Part shown: positions 27,448 to 37,800 of the stretch, in pieces
Position numbering within the stretch: position 1 is the stretch's first letter
Layout: each line of letters begins with the position of its first letter
The notes under the pieces: generated by a model
Told to the model about the DNA's origin: nothing
The model's input: the letters and a program-made list of their open reading frames with translations, nothing else
The model's database searches: none
Position numbers and translations under genes: made by a program
Origin: Osmia lignaria lignaria
Taxonomy: Eukaryota; Arthropoda; Insecta; Hymenoptera; Megachilidae
Assembly: GCF_051020975.1 (NCBI RefSeq)
Contig: NC_135034.1
Coordinates: 806,001 to 870,000, forward strand
Length of the DNA: 64,000 bases
Reading direction: 5' to 3'

Positions 27448-29859
27448 ATGACAATATCATTATTACTATATCTACAATGGAGCAAGGTTCCATCCCCTGT
27501 TCGGGGGTGGAACCTCCAAACGCTCCAGAAGGAGGTCTTCGAAGAGGCCCTCCAAGTCGGGATGCAGAACATTTTGCAGCCCGACGGAGGGCCGTGGACC
27601 CGGCTATCGCTGGAGCGGTTCGTCGACGCAAACATGGACGCCATCCATAAAGCGTGCGACGCGTCGTTGAGCCGCGGAAAGCCACGCAGTGCCAGACGGC
27701 CTGCCTACTGGTGGTCGAGCGATATCGCCGACCTCCGGAGGTACTGCCATCGTCTGCGGAGAGCAGCCCAGCGTGCGAGGCGCACCACCGACGGAGAGGC
27801 CCTGTGGGAATCCTACAGGGCCAAGCGCCGCGAGTTCCGCCACGCTATTCGTGTGAACCAGCGGCGCTGCTGGGAGAACCTTCGAGAGGAGGTCAACCGA
27901 GATCCGTGGGGTCTAGGGTACCGTATTGTGCGTCGCAAGATCGGTGCCCAAAACGGTCCCGCGGTGTTACCCGCAGACGAGGCATCGGCGATCGTGGACG
28001 CCCTCTTTCCGGACCACCCGCCAAGAGTGCGACAGCCAACTGGGCTGCAGGTGGAGGAGTTCCCCCCCTTCACCATGCAGGAGATGCAAGATGCAGCTCG
28101 GACCTTCCGCAACAGGAAAGCCCCGGGCCCAGACGGCATCCCAGCAGAGGTCGTGAAGCTGGCAGTTGAGCTTCAACCACGACCGATGCTGGAAATGCTA
28201 AACGCATGTCTGGGGTCCGGCATTTGGCCGACCCGATGGAAAGTGCAGCGCCTTGCGCTAATCAACAAGGGGAAGGGGCAGCTAACCGGTCCGTCCGCAT
28301 ACCGCCCTATATGTATGCTGGACACGGCCGGTAAGCTGCTGGAAAAAATGATCAGGCCCCGCCTCCTAGAAGCTTTCCGGGAAGCGGGCGATCTATCGGA
28401 TCGGCAATACGGCTTTAGACGCGGAAGGTCCACAGTTGACGCCGTACGGGTGGTCCTGGATGCCGCCGATAAGGCGGAGTCCGGCAACCGGCATAGCTGG
28501 CATGTCGTCCTCGTAGCCACGTTCGACGTCAGGAACGCCTTCTACTCGGCGAGTTGGGCGGGGATACTCGCGGCCCTGAAGAACAGCTTCCAGGTGCCGG
28601 AATATCTCCTCCGTATGATGGAGAATTACTTCTCCGACCGTGTCTTGGTCTACGACACGGTCGAGGGGAGACGGAGGAGAAAAGTCTCTGCAGGAGTGGC
28701 CCAGGGGTCCATCTTAGGACCGGACTTCTGGAACGCGTTCTACGACGCCATCCTGCGGATCGAGTATCCCAGTCAGGCGTTCCTGGTGGGCTACGCGGAC
28801 GACATAGCGGTAGTTATTGTCGCCTGCGACACGGAGTGCGCACAGTTCGGCCTTAATCAGGTCATGAGGCGGATCGAGAGGTGGATGAATGACGCGGGTC
28901 TTCGGTTAGCTACGGAGAAGACCGAGCTCGTCGTCCTGTCAAGGCGAAGGATCCCAACAGAGATACCTTTCAAGGTGGGGATCCACACCATCATCGCCAA
29001 GTCCGCCGTTAGGTACCTGGGGGTCCTGCTTGACAGCAAGCGGACCTTCTGGGCACAGATACGGCAGGCGGCCGACAGGGCGGCAGCAACCGCGTCGTGC
29101 CTCGCCCGCCTCATGGCGAACATCGGAGGCCCAAGGCCGGCGAAGCGGAGGCTGCTCATGACCTCCGTAGAGTCCGTCCTGCTGTACGGCGCGGAGATCT
29201 GGGCTGGAGCCCTCCGCTTCGGAAAGCACCGTCGGAGATTAACGGCGGTTCAAAGGAGGTGCGCGCTTCGGGTAGCCTGTTCCTACAGAACTGTCGCGGA
29301 GCCAGCTGTGTTGGTGATAGCTGGAATGTTGCCCATAGACCTGCTTGCCCACGAGCGCAAGCAGGTTTATGAGGCGAAGAGGAGCGGCCAGGACACGGCC
29401 GACGCGAAGAGGGTGGCTCGAGAGGCCACCCTGCATCGCTGGCAGCAGCGTTGGACTGAACAGGCACGGGGACGCTGGACGGCTAGGCTAATTCCAAGCA
29501 TCGCCCCCTGGTTAAATAGGACGCACGGCGAGGTGGACTACTACCTTACCCAATTCCTGAGCGGGCACGGATATTTCCGTGCGTATCTGTTTAGGATGGG
29601 TAAGGCCACCTCGCCAGTGTGCGATTATGGCTGCCAGGATGCAGGGGATAGTGCCCAGCACACCCTCTTCCAATGCGGACGCTGGGCGGCCGAGAGGAAT
29701 GCCCTCCAACAGGGGGTTGGCCCCGTCACCCCCGACAACATCGTGGGGGTGATGCTGCAGACATTGCAGACCTGGAGCGCCGTTGCCAATTATGTGCGAC
29801 GGTTGCTCCAGCAGAAGAAGCAGGAGGAGAGTCGGTGGAATCCCCTAAACCCAGTGTAG
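27448..29859 (+). CDS. Reverse transcriptase (R1-clade ORF2, 5'-partial), open frame of 803 codons
   Basis: C-terminal part of a LINE ORF2 polyprotein that copies element RNA into DNA at a nicked chromosomal target. The first ATG (27448) lies in satellite DNA: residues 1-10 are satellite-encoded by chance and codon 11 spans the junction, so the natural start is missing. Visible domains: a linker with YWWSSDIADLRR (about 87-98), typical of the segment between endonuclease and RT; RT fingers/palm from about 220, with RNRKAPGPDGIPAE (221-234); PSAYRPICMLDTAGKLLEK (282-300); QYGFRRGRSTVDA (320-332); motif A FDVRNAF with Asp360; motif B GVAQGSILGP (416-425); catalytic YADD with Asp451/Asp452; YLGVLLD (523-529) in the thumb region; and a C-terminal finger C725-x3-C-x8-H738-x4-C743. 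Motif A reads NAFYSASW where relatives often have NAFNSA. No internal stop or frameshift is seen. Endonuclease and ORF1 are absent, so autonomous mobility is not expected. Confidence 0.93.
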   Translation: MTISLLLYLQWSKVPSPVRGWNLQTLQKEVFEEALQVGMQNILQPDGGPWTRLSLERFVDANMDAIHKACDASLSRGKPRSARRPAYWWSSDIADLRRYCHRLRRAAQRARRTTDGEALWESYRAKRREFRHAIRVNQRRCWENLREEVNRDPWGLGYRIVRRKIGAQNGPAVLPADEASAIVDALFPDHPPRVRQPTGLQVEEFPPFTMQEMQDAARTFRNRKAPGPDGIPAEVVKLAVELQPRPMLEMLNACLGSGIWPTRWKVQRLALINKGKGQLTGPSAYRPICMLDTAGKLLEKMIRPRLLEAFREAGDLSDRQYGFRRGRSTVDAVRVVLDAADKAESGNRHSWHVVLVATFDVRNAFYSASWAGILAALKNSFQVPEYLLRMMENYFSDRVLVYDTVEGRRRRKVSAGVAQGSILGPDFWNAFYDAILRIEYPSQAFLVGYADDIAVVIVACDTECAQFGLNQVMRRIERWMNDAGLRLATEKTELVVLSRRRIPTEIPFKVGIHTIIAKSAVRYLGVLLDSKRTFWAQIRQAADRAAATASCLARLMANIGGPRPAKRRLLMTSVESVLLYGAEIWAGALRFGKHRRRLTAVQRRCALRVACSYRTVAEPAVLVIAGMLPIDLLAHERKQVYEAKRSGQDTADAKRVAREATLHRWQQRWTEQARGRWTARLIPSIAPWLNRTHGEVDYYLTQFLSGHGYFRAYLFRMGKATSPVCDYGCQDAGDSAQHTLFQCGRWAAERNALQQGVGPVTPDNIVGVMLQTLQTWSAVANYVRRLLQQKKQEESRWNPLNPV
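27465..27478 (+). repeat. Target-site duplication, left copy
   Basis: The 14 bases ACTATATCTACAAT precede the first non-satellite base (27479) and recur at 30136-30149 immediately after the poly(A) tract. This is the hallmark of target-primed reverse transcription. The first A is ambiguous with the poly(A) tail, so the true length is 13-14 bp unless the 5' junction also involves microhomology. Confidence 0.93.
27486..27514 (+). other. Potential RNA hairpin at the truncated 5' end
   Basis: Arms GGTTCCATCCCC (27486-27497) and GGGGGTGGAACC (27503-27514) pair over 12 positions with one U-G wobble and a 5-base loop (TGTTC). It begins 7 bases inside the element boundary and lies within the coding frame, so the pairing could be coincidental or a structure in the element RNA. 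Confidence 0.6.
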
Positions 29860-29956
29860 GCGATGCCACCGACAAGTTGAAGTAGCTCCTCACGGGCCAC
29901 CTTCTGTTGTGAGGACATTCGAAGTGCAGCGGGTATGAACACACGCAGCAGGCGAC

Positions 29957-29995
29957 TCCCCCCCGAAGTAATGTGATGAACAGTTCCGGGGGGGA
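29957..29995 (+). other. Potential stem-loop 1 in 3' UTR (C7/G7 stem)
   Basis: TCCCCCCCG (29957-29965) can pair with CGGGGGGGA (29987-29995), a perfect 9-bp stem with a 21-base loop. It could be an RT recognition structure in the element RNA. Confidence 0.65.
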
Positions 29996-30027
29996 CTAAA
30001 GTCGCATAAAGGGTTTGCGGTTTTTTA

Positions 30028-30044
30028 GTGGGTAGGAATCCCAC
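30028..30044 (+). other. Potential stem-loop 2 in 3' UTR
   Basis: GTGGG (30028-30032) pairs with CCCAC (30040-30044) across a 7-base loop, directly after a T-run (TTTTTT, 30021-30026). Confidence 0.55.
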
Positions 30045-30047
30045 ATA

Positions 30048-30074
30048 CCCCGGGGCACGTGGTCCGACCCGGGG
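30048..30074 (+). other. Potential stem-loop 3 in 3' UTR
   Basis: CCCCGGG (30048-30054) pairs perfectly with CCCGGGG (30068-30074), 7 bp with a 13-base loop, three bases downstream of stem-loop 2. Together they form a tandem hairpin pair close to the element's 3' end. Confidence 0.6.
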
Positions 30075-30120
30075 ATCCTGAAGACCGGAAGATTTTTCCG
30101 CAGCTTTCCTTCACCAAAAC

Positions 30121-30135
30121 AAAAAAAAAAAAAAA
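30121..30135 (+). other. Poly(A) tail of the retrotransposon
   Basis: An uninterrupted run of at least 15 A, with a 16th at 30136 shared with the target-site duplication. It marks the 3' end of the reverse-transcribed RNA and fixes the element's orientation as plus strand. The run is uninterrupted, as expected for a recent insertion. Confidence 0.92.
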
Positions 30136-30149
30136 ACTATATCTACAAT
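30136..30149 (+). repeat. Target-site duplication, right copy
   Basis: ACTATATCTACAAT, identical to 27465-27478. It is followed by AGATATAATGTAATATACTG, the normal continuation of the monomer, so removing the element plus one repeat restores an intact satellite unit. Confidence 0.93.
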
Positions 30150-30430
30150 AGATATAATGTAATATACTGATTCATTCTCACAGATCAGTGTACATTTAAT
30201 ACCAATATCATTAGTACTATATCTACATTAGATATGTAATGTACATTTAATACCAATATCATTATTACCATATCTACAGTAGATATAATGTTATATACAG
30301 ATTCATTCCCACTGATCAATGTACATTTAATAACAATATCATTAGTAGTATATCTACGTTACATACGTAATGTACAATTAATAAAAATATCGTTATTACC
30401 ATATCTACATTAGATATAATGTAATATACT
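30150..30430. repeat. Divergent satellite, right flank of the retrotransposon
   Basis: Continues the monomer interrupted at 27478, with 80-bp units and short units of the 51-bp type (GATATGTAATGTACATTTAA around 30231-30250). It resembles the zone to the left of the element. No gene is seen. Confidence 0.88.
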
Positions 30431-31291
30431 GATTCATTCCCACAGATCAATATACCTTTAATAACCATATCATTAGTACTATATCTATATTCGATATATT
30501 GTAATATAGTGATTCGTTCCCACAGATCAATGTGCCTTTAATAACAATATCGTTAGCACTACATCTACATTCGATATAATGTAATATAGTGATCCATTCC
30601 CACAGACCAATGCACCTTTAATAACAATATCATTAGCACTATATCTACATTCGATATAACGTAATATGCAGATTCATTCCCACAGATATGTATATATAAT
30701 AACCATATCATTAGTACCATACCTACATTCGATATAATGTAATATACCGATGGATTCCCGCAGATCAATGTACATTTAATAACCATATCATTAGTACCAT
30801 ATCTACATTAGATATGTAATGTACATTTAATAACAATATCATTATTACTATATCTACATTAGGTATAATGTCATATACTGATCCCTGCCCACAGATCAAT
30901 GTACCTACATTTAATAACAATATCATTAGTACTACGTCCACATTACATATAATGTAGTATACTGATTCCTTCTCACAGATCAGTGTAGATTTAATGACAA
31001 CATCCTTCATACTATATCAACACTAGGTATAATGTAATATACTGATCCCTTCCCACAGACCAAGGTGCCTACATTTAGTAACAATATCATTATTACTATA
31101 TCTACATTAGATATAATGTGATATCCTGAACCCTGCCCACCGGTCAATGTACATTTAATAACAACATCGTTCATACTATATCCACATTAGGTATAATGTA
31201 ATATAGTGATTACGTCCCACAGATCAATGTACCTACATTTAATAACAATATCCTTAGTACTATATCCACATTACACATAATGCAATATACT
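30431..31291. repeat. 861-bp satellite module, copy 1
   Basis: Starts at GATTCATTCCCACAGATCAA and recurs at 31292 (offset 861), with paired landmarks 30565/31426 and 30765/31626. It contains shortened 78-bp monomers marked CACAGATATGTATATATAAT. The same module opening is found three times per unit in the large right-hand HOR. Confidence 0.88.
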
Positions 31292-31871
31292 GATTCATTC
31301 CCACAGATCAATATACCTTTAATAACCATATCATTAGTACTATATCTACATTCGATATATTGTAATATAGTGATTCATTCCCACAGATCAATGTGCCTTT
31401 AATAACAATATCATTAGCACTACATCTACATTCGATATAACGTAATATAGTGATCCATTCCCACAGACCAATGCACCTTTAATAACAATATCATTAGCAC
31501 TATATCTACATTCGATATAACGTAATATGCAGATTCATTCCCACAGATATGTATATATAATAACCATATCATTAGTACCATACCTACATTCGATATAATG
31601 TAATATACCGATGGATTCCCGCAGATCAATGTACATTTAATAACCATATCATTAGTACCATATCTACATTAGATATGTAATGTACATTTAATAACAATAT
31701 CATTATTACTATATCTACATTAGGTATAATGTCATATACTGATCCCTGCCCACAGATCAATGTACCTACATTTAATAACAATATCATTAGTACTACGTCC
31801 ACATTACATATAATGTAGTATACTGATTCCTCCTCACAGATCAGTGTAGATTTAATAACAACATCATTCAT
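31292..31871. repeat. 861-bp satellite module, copy 2 (partial)
   Basis: Colinear with copy 1 for roughly 580 bp. Copy 1 then continues with TCCTTCATACTATATCAACA whereas this copy continues into a different monomer order after about 31860. Confidence 0.86.
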
Positions 31872-34800
31872 ACTATATCTACATTGGATATAATGTAATA
31901 TACTGATCCCTTCCCACAGATCAACGTAGATTTAATAACAACATCATTCATACAATATCAACACTAGGTATAATGTAATATAGTGATTCCTCCCCACAGA
32001 TCAATGTACATTTTATAACAACATCATTCATACTATATCTACATTGGATATAATGTAATATACTGATCCCTTCCCATACGTCAATGTACATATAATAGTA
32101 AAATCGTTATTACTATATCTACATTAGGTATAATGTAATATACTGATCCCTGCTCACAGATCAATGTACCTATATTTAATAACAATATCCTTAGTACTAT
32201 ATCCACATTATACATAATGTAATATACTGATTCCTTCCCACAGATCAACGTACATTTAATATCGATATCATTATTACTATATCTACATTAGATAAAATGT
32301 AATATACTGATCCCTTCCCACAGATGAAGGTGCCTACATTTTGTAACAATATCATTATTACTATATCTTCATTAGATATAATGTAATATACTAATCCCTG
32401 CCCACAGATCAATGTACATTTAATAACAACATCATTCATACTATATCTGCATTGGATATAACGTAATATACTGATCCCTTCCCACAGGTCAATGTACATA
32501 CAATAGCAAAATCGTTATTACTATATCCACATTAGGTATAATGTTATGTATTTACTACATCCAACAGATCATTGTACATTTAATAACATCATTCATGCTA
32601 TAGCTAAATTGGATATAATGTAATATACTCACCCCTTCCCACAGATCAAGGTACCTACATTTAATAACAATATCATTATTACTACATCTACATTAGATAT
32701 AAAGTAATATACTGATCCCTGCCCACAGTTCAATGTACCCATATTTAATAATAATATCATTAGTACTATATCCACATCATATATAATGTAATATACTGAT
32801 TCCTTCCCACAGATCAACGTAGATTTAATAACAACATCATTCACACAATATCAACACTAGGTATAATGTAATATAGTGATTACATCCCACAGATCAAGGT
32901 ACATTTAATAACAACATCATTCATACTATATCTACATTGGATATTATGTAATATACTGATCTCTGCCCACAGATCAATGTACCTACATTTAATAACAATA
33001 TCATTAGTACTATATCTACATTAGATATAATGTAATATACTGATCCCTGCCCACAGTTCAATGTAACTATATTCAATAACAATATCATTAGTACTATATC
33101 CACATCATATATAATGTAATATACTGATTCCTTCCCACAGATCAATGTACATATAATAGCAATATCGTTATTACTATATCAACATCAGATATGTAATATA
33201 CATTTAAAAACAAATCATTATTACTATATCTACGCCGGTTATAACGAAATGTACTGATTCCTTCCCAAGGATCAATGTACATATAATCGCAATATCATTA
33301 TTAGTTACTATATCTACATCGGTTGTAACGCAATATACTGATTCCTTCCCACAGATCAATGTACATTTAATAGCAATATCATTAGTACTATATCTACATT
33401 AGATATAATGTAATATACTGATCCCTGCCCACAGATCAATGTATCTACATTTAATAACAATATCATTAGTACTACGTCCACATTACATATAATGTAGTAT
33501 ACTGATTCCTTCTCACAGATCAGTGTAGATTTAATAACAACATCCTTCATACTATATCAACACGGGGTATAATGTAATATACTGATCCCTTCCCACAGAT
33601 CAATGTACCTACATTTAATAACAATATCCTTAGTACTATATCCACATTACACATAATGTAATATACTGATTCCTTCCCACAGAACAATGTACATTTAATG
33701 ACACCATCATTCATACTATATCTACACGAGGTATAATGTAATATAGTGATTACATCCCACAGATCAATGTACATATAACAACAACATCATTCATACTATA
33801 TCTACGTTGGATATAATGTAATATACTGATCCCTTCCCACAGATCAAGGTAGCTACATTTAATAACATTATCATTAATACTATATCTACATGAGATATAA
33901 TGTTATATACTAATCCCTGCCCACAGATCAATGTATATTTAATAGCGATATCATTATTACTATATCTTCATTAGATATAATGTAATATACTAATCCCTGC
34001 CCACAGATCAATGTATATTTAGTAGCGATATCATTATTACTATATCTACATTGGATATAATGTAATATACTGAACCCTCCCCACAGATCAATGTACCTAT
34101 ATTGAACAACAATATCATTAGTACTACATCATTAGTACTATTACATTGCATATAATGTAATATACTGATTGCTTGCCACAGATCAATGTACATTTAATAA
34201 CCATATCATTAGTACCATATCTACATTAGATATGTAATGTACATTTAATAACAATATCATTATTACTATATCTACATTAGATATAATGTAATATACTAAT
34301 CCCTGCCCACAGATCAATGTATATTTAGTAGCGATATCATTATTACTATATCTACATTGGATATAATGTAATATACTGAACCCTCCCCACAGATCAATGT
34401 ACCTACATTTAACAACAATATCATTAGTACTACGTCCACATTGCATATAATGTAATATACTGATTCCTTGCCACAGATCAGTGTACATTTAATAACAACA
34501 TCATTCATTACATATCTATATTGGGTACAATGTAATATAGTGATTACATCCCACAGATCGATGTACATGTAATATCGATATCATTATTACTATATCTACA
34601 TTAGATATAATGTAATATACTGATCCCTGCCCATAGTTCAATGTACCTATATTTAATAACAATATCATTAGTACTATATCCACATCACATATAATGTAAT
34701 ATACTGATCCCTTCCCGCAGATCAATGTACATTTAGTAACACCATCATTCATACTATATCTACACTAGGTATAATGTAACATAGTGATTACATCCCACAG

Positions 34801-37800
34801 ATCAATGTACATTTAATAACAACATCATTCATACTATAACTACATTGGATATAATGTAATATACTGATCCCTTCCCACAGATCAATGTACATATAACAGC
34901 AACATCGTTATTACTATATCTGCATTAGGTATAATGTAATCTAGTGACTACATCCCACAGATCATTGTACGTTTAATAACACCATCATTCATGCTATAGC
35001 TAAATTGGATATAATGTAATATACTGATCCCTTCCCACAGATCAAGGTATCTACATTTAATAACAATATCATTATTACTATATCTACAATAGATATAATG
35101 TAATATACTGATCCCTTCGCACAGATCAAGGTACCTACATTTAATAACAATATCACTAGTATTACGTCCACATTACATATAATGTAGTATACTGATTCCT
35201 TCTCACAGATCAGTGTAGATTTAATAACAACATCCTTCATACTATATCAACACTAGGTATAATGTAATATACTGATCCCTTCCCACAGACCAAGGTGCCT
35301 ACATTTAGTAACAATATCATTATTACTATATCTGCATTAGATATAATGTAATATACTGATTCCTTCCCACAGATCAATGTACATTTAACAACAACATCAT
35401 TCATACTATATCTACATTGGATATAATGTAATATACTGATCCCCTCCCACAGATCAATGTACCTACATTTAATAACAATATCCTTAGTACTATATCCACA
35501 TTTCACATAATGTAATATACTGATCCCTTCCCACAGAACAATGTACATTTAATAACACCATCATTCATACTATATCTACACGAGGTATAATGTAATATAG
35601 TGATTACATCCCACAGATCAATGTACATATAACAACAACATAATTCATACTATATCTACATTGGATATAATGTAATATACTGATCCCTTCCCACAGATCA
35701 ATGTACATTTAGTAACACCATCATTCATACTATATCTACACTGGATATAATACAATATACGGATTCCTACCCAAAGATCAATGTACATTTTATAACAACA
35801 TCATTCACACTATATCTACATCGGATATAATGTAATATACTGATCCCTTCCCATACGTCAATGTACATATAATAGCAAAATCGTTATTACTATATCTACA
35901 TTAGGTATATTGTAATATACTGATCCCTGCTCACAGATCAATGTACCTATATTTAATAACAATATCCTTAGTACTATATCCACATTACCCATAATGTAAT
36001 ATACTGATTCCTTCCCACAGATCAATGTACATTAACAACAACATCATTCATGCTATAGCTAAATTGGATATAATGTAATATACTGATCCCTGCCCACAGA
36101 TCAATGTACCTACATTTAATAACAATATCATTAGTACTATATCTACATTAGATATAATGTAATATACTGATCCCTGCACACAGATCAATGTACCTACATT
36201 TAGTAACAATGTCATTATTACTATATCTACATTAGATATAATGTAATATACTGATCCCTGCCCACCGGTCAATGTACATTTAATAACAACATCGTTCCTA
36301 CTATATCCACATTAGGTATAATGTAATATAGTGATTACGTCCCACAGATCAATGTACCTACTTTTAGTAACAATATCCTTAGTACTATATCCACATTACA
36401 CATAATGTAATATACTGATTCCTTCCCACAGATCAATGTACATTTAACAACAACATCATTCGTACTATATCTACACGAGGTATAATGTAATATAGTGATT
36501 ACATCCCCCAGATCAATGTACATATAACAACATCATCATTCATACTATATCTACATTGGATATAATGTAATATACTGATCCCTTCCCAAAGGTCAATGTA
36601 CATATAATAGCATAATCGTTATTACTATATCTACATTAGGTATAATGTAATGTATTAACTACATCCTACAGATCATTGTACATTTAATAACATCATTCAT
36701 GCTATAGCTAAATTGGATATAATGTAATATACTGATCCTTTCCCACAGATCAAGGTAGCTACATTTAATAACATTATCATTAATACTATATCTACATGAG
36801 ATATAATGTTATATACTAATCCCTGCCCACAGATCAATGTATATTTAATAGCGATATCATTATTACTATATCTACATTAGATATAATGTTATATACTGAT
36901 CCCTGCCCACAGTTCAATGTACCTATACTTAATAACAATATCATTAGTACTATATCCACATCATATATAATGTAATATACCGATTCCTTCCCACAGATCA
37001 ACGTAGATTTAATAACAACATCATTCATACTATATCAACACTAGGTATAATGTAATATAGTGATTACATCCCACAGATCAAGGTACATTTAATAACAACA
37101 TCATTCATACTATATCTACATTGGATATAATGTATTATACTGATCCCTTCCCACAGATCAAGGTGCCTACATTTAGTAACAATATCATTATTACTATATC
37201 TTCATTAGATATAATGTAATATACTAATCCCTGCCCACAGATCAATGTATATTTAGTAGCGATATCATTATTACTATATCTACATTGGATATAATGTAAT
37301 ATACTGAACCCTCCCCACAGATCAATGTACCTACATTTAGCAACAATATCATTAGTACTACGTCCACATTGCATATAATGTAATATACTGACTCCTTGCC
37401 ACAGATCAGTGTACATTTAATAACAACATCATTCATTACATATCTATTTTGGGTACAATGTAATATAGTGATTACATCCCACAGATCAATGTACATGTAA
37501 TGACGATATCATTATTACTATATCTACATTAGATATAATGTAATATACTGATCCCTGCCCATAGTTCAATGTACCTATATTTAATAACAATATCATTAGT
37601 ACTATATCCACATCACATGTAATGTAATATACTGATCCCTTCCCACAGATCAATGTACATTTAGTAACACCATCATTCATACTATATCTACACTAGGTAT
37701 AATGTAACATAGTGATTACATCCCACAGATCAATGTACATTTAATAACAACATCATTCATACTATAACTACATTGGATATAATGTAATATACTGATCCCT

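Larger units (their letters stand above)
19881..27478. repeat. Divergent satellite zone with mixed 80-bp and 51-bp monomers
   Basis: The same satellite family, but monomers usually read TGATTCATTCCCACAG or TGATTCCTTCCCACAG and many are short. In the short class, GATATGTAATGTAC replaces a longer stretch, removing 29 bp; consecutive short units start at 23761, 23812 and 23863, spaced exactly 51 bp. The 84-bp class is almost absent. HOR periodicity is weak, although several internal segmental duplications exist. No gene is seen up to the retrotransposon junction. Confidence 0.88.
29860..30120 (+). other. Retrotransposon 3' UTR
   Basis: Non-coding, GC-rich stretch between the RT stop codon (TAG, 29857-29859) and the poly(A) tract. 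It contains three potential stem-loops and ends in TTCACCAAAAC before the A-run. In LINEs the 3' UTR is the part of the RNA recognised by the RT to start reverse transcription; that role here is inferred from family knowledge. No canonical AATAAA signal was noticed. Confidence 0.85.
27479..30135 (+). mobile_element. R1-clade non-LTR retrotransposon, 5'-truncated
   Basis: A GC-rich island of 2657 bp in an AT-rich satellite. It holds an open reading frame for reverse transcriptase with a C-terminal CCHC finger, a 3' UTR of about 260 bp and a poly(A) tail, and is bounded by a 14-bp direct repeat of satellite sequence. There are no LTRs. Full-length R1-clade elements also carry a Gag-like ORF1 and an apurinic-type endonuclease upstream of the reverse transcriptase; both are missing, so truncation fell in the endonuclease-RT linker. 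Clade assignment rests on the architecture, RT motif wording (FDVRNAF, GVAQGSILGP, YADD) and the terminal finger. Jockey-type relatives are less likely but cannot be excluded without a tree. The undamaged reading frame suggests a recent insertion. Confidence 0.92.

Noticed and set aside
27448..27478. 27448 ATG as the genuine start of the RT polyprotein
   Set aside because: These codons are satellite DNA upstream of the insertion junction; the native N-terminal region with the endonuclease was never copied in.
27383..30044. Overlapping open frames of 65-171 codons on both strands inside the retrotransposon
   Set aside because: They are shadows of the GC-rich RT frame; none shows recognisable domains and all lie across the 803-codon frame or the 3' UTR.
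27479..30135. Retrovirus or LTR retrotransposon
   Set aside because: No LTRs, protease, RNase H/integrase order or primer-binding site; poly(A) tail, target-site duplication and RT motif wording fit a non-LTR element.
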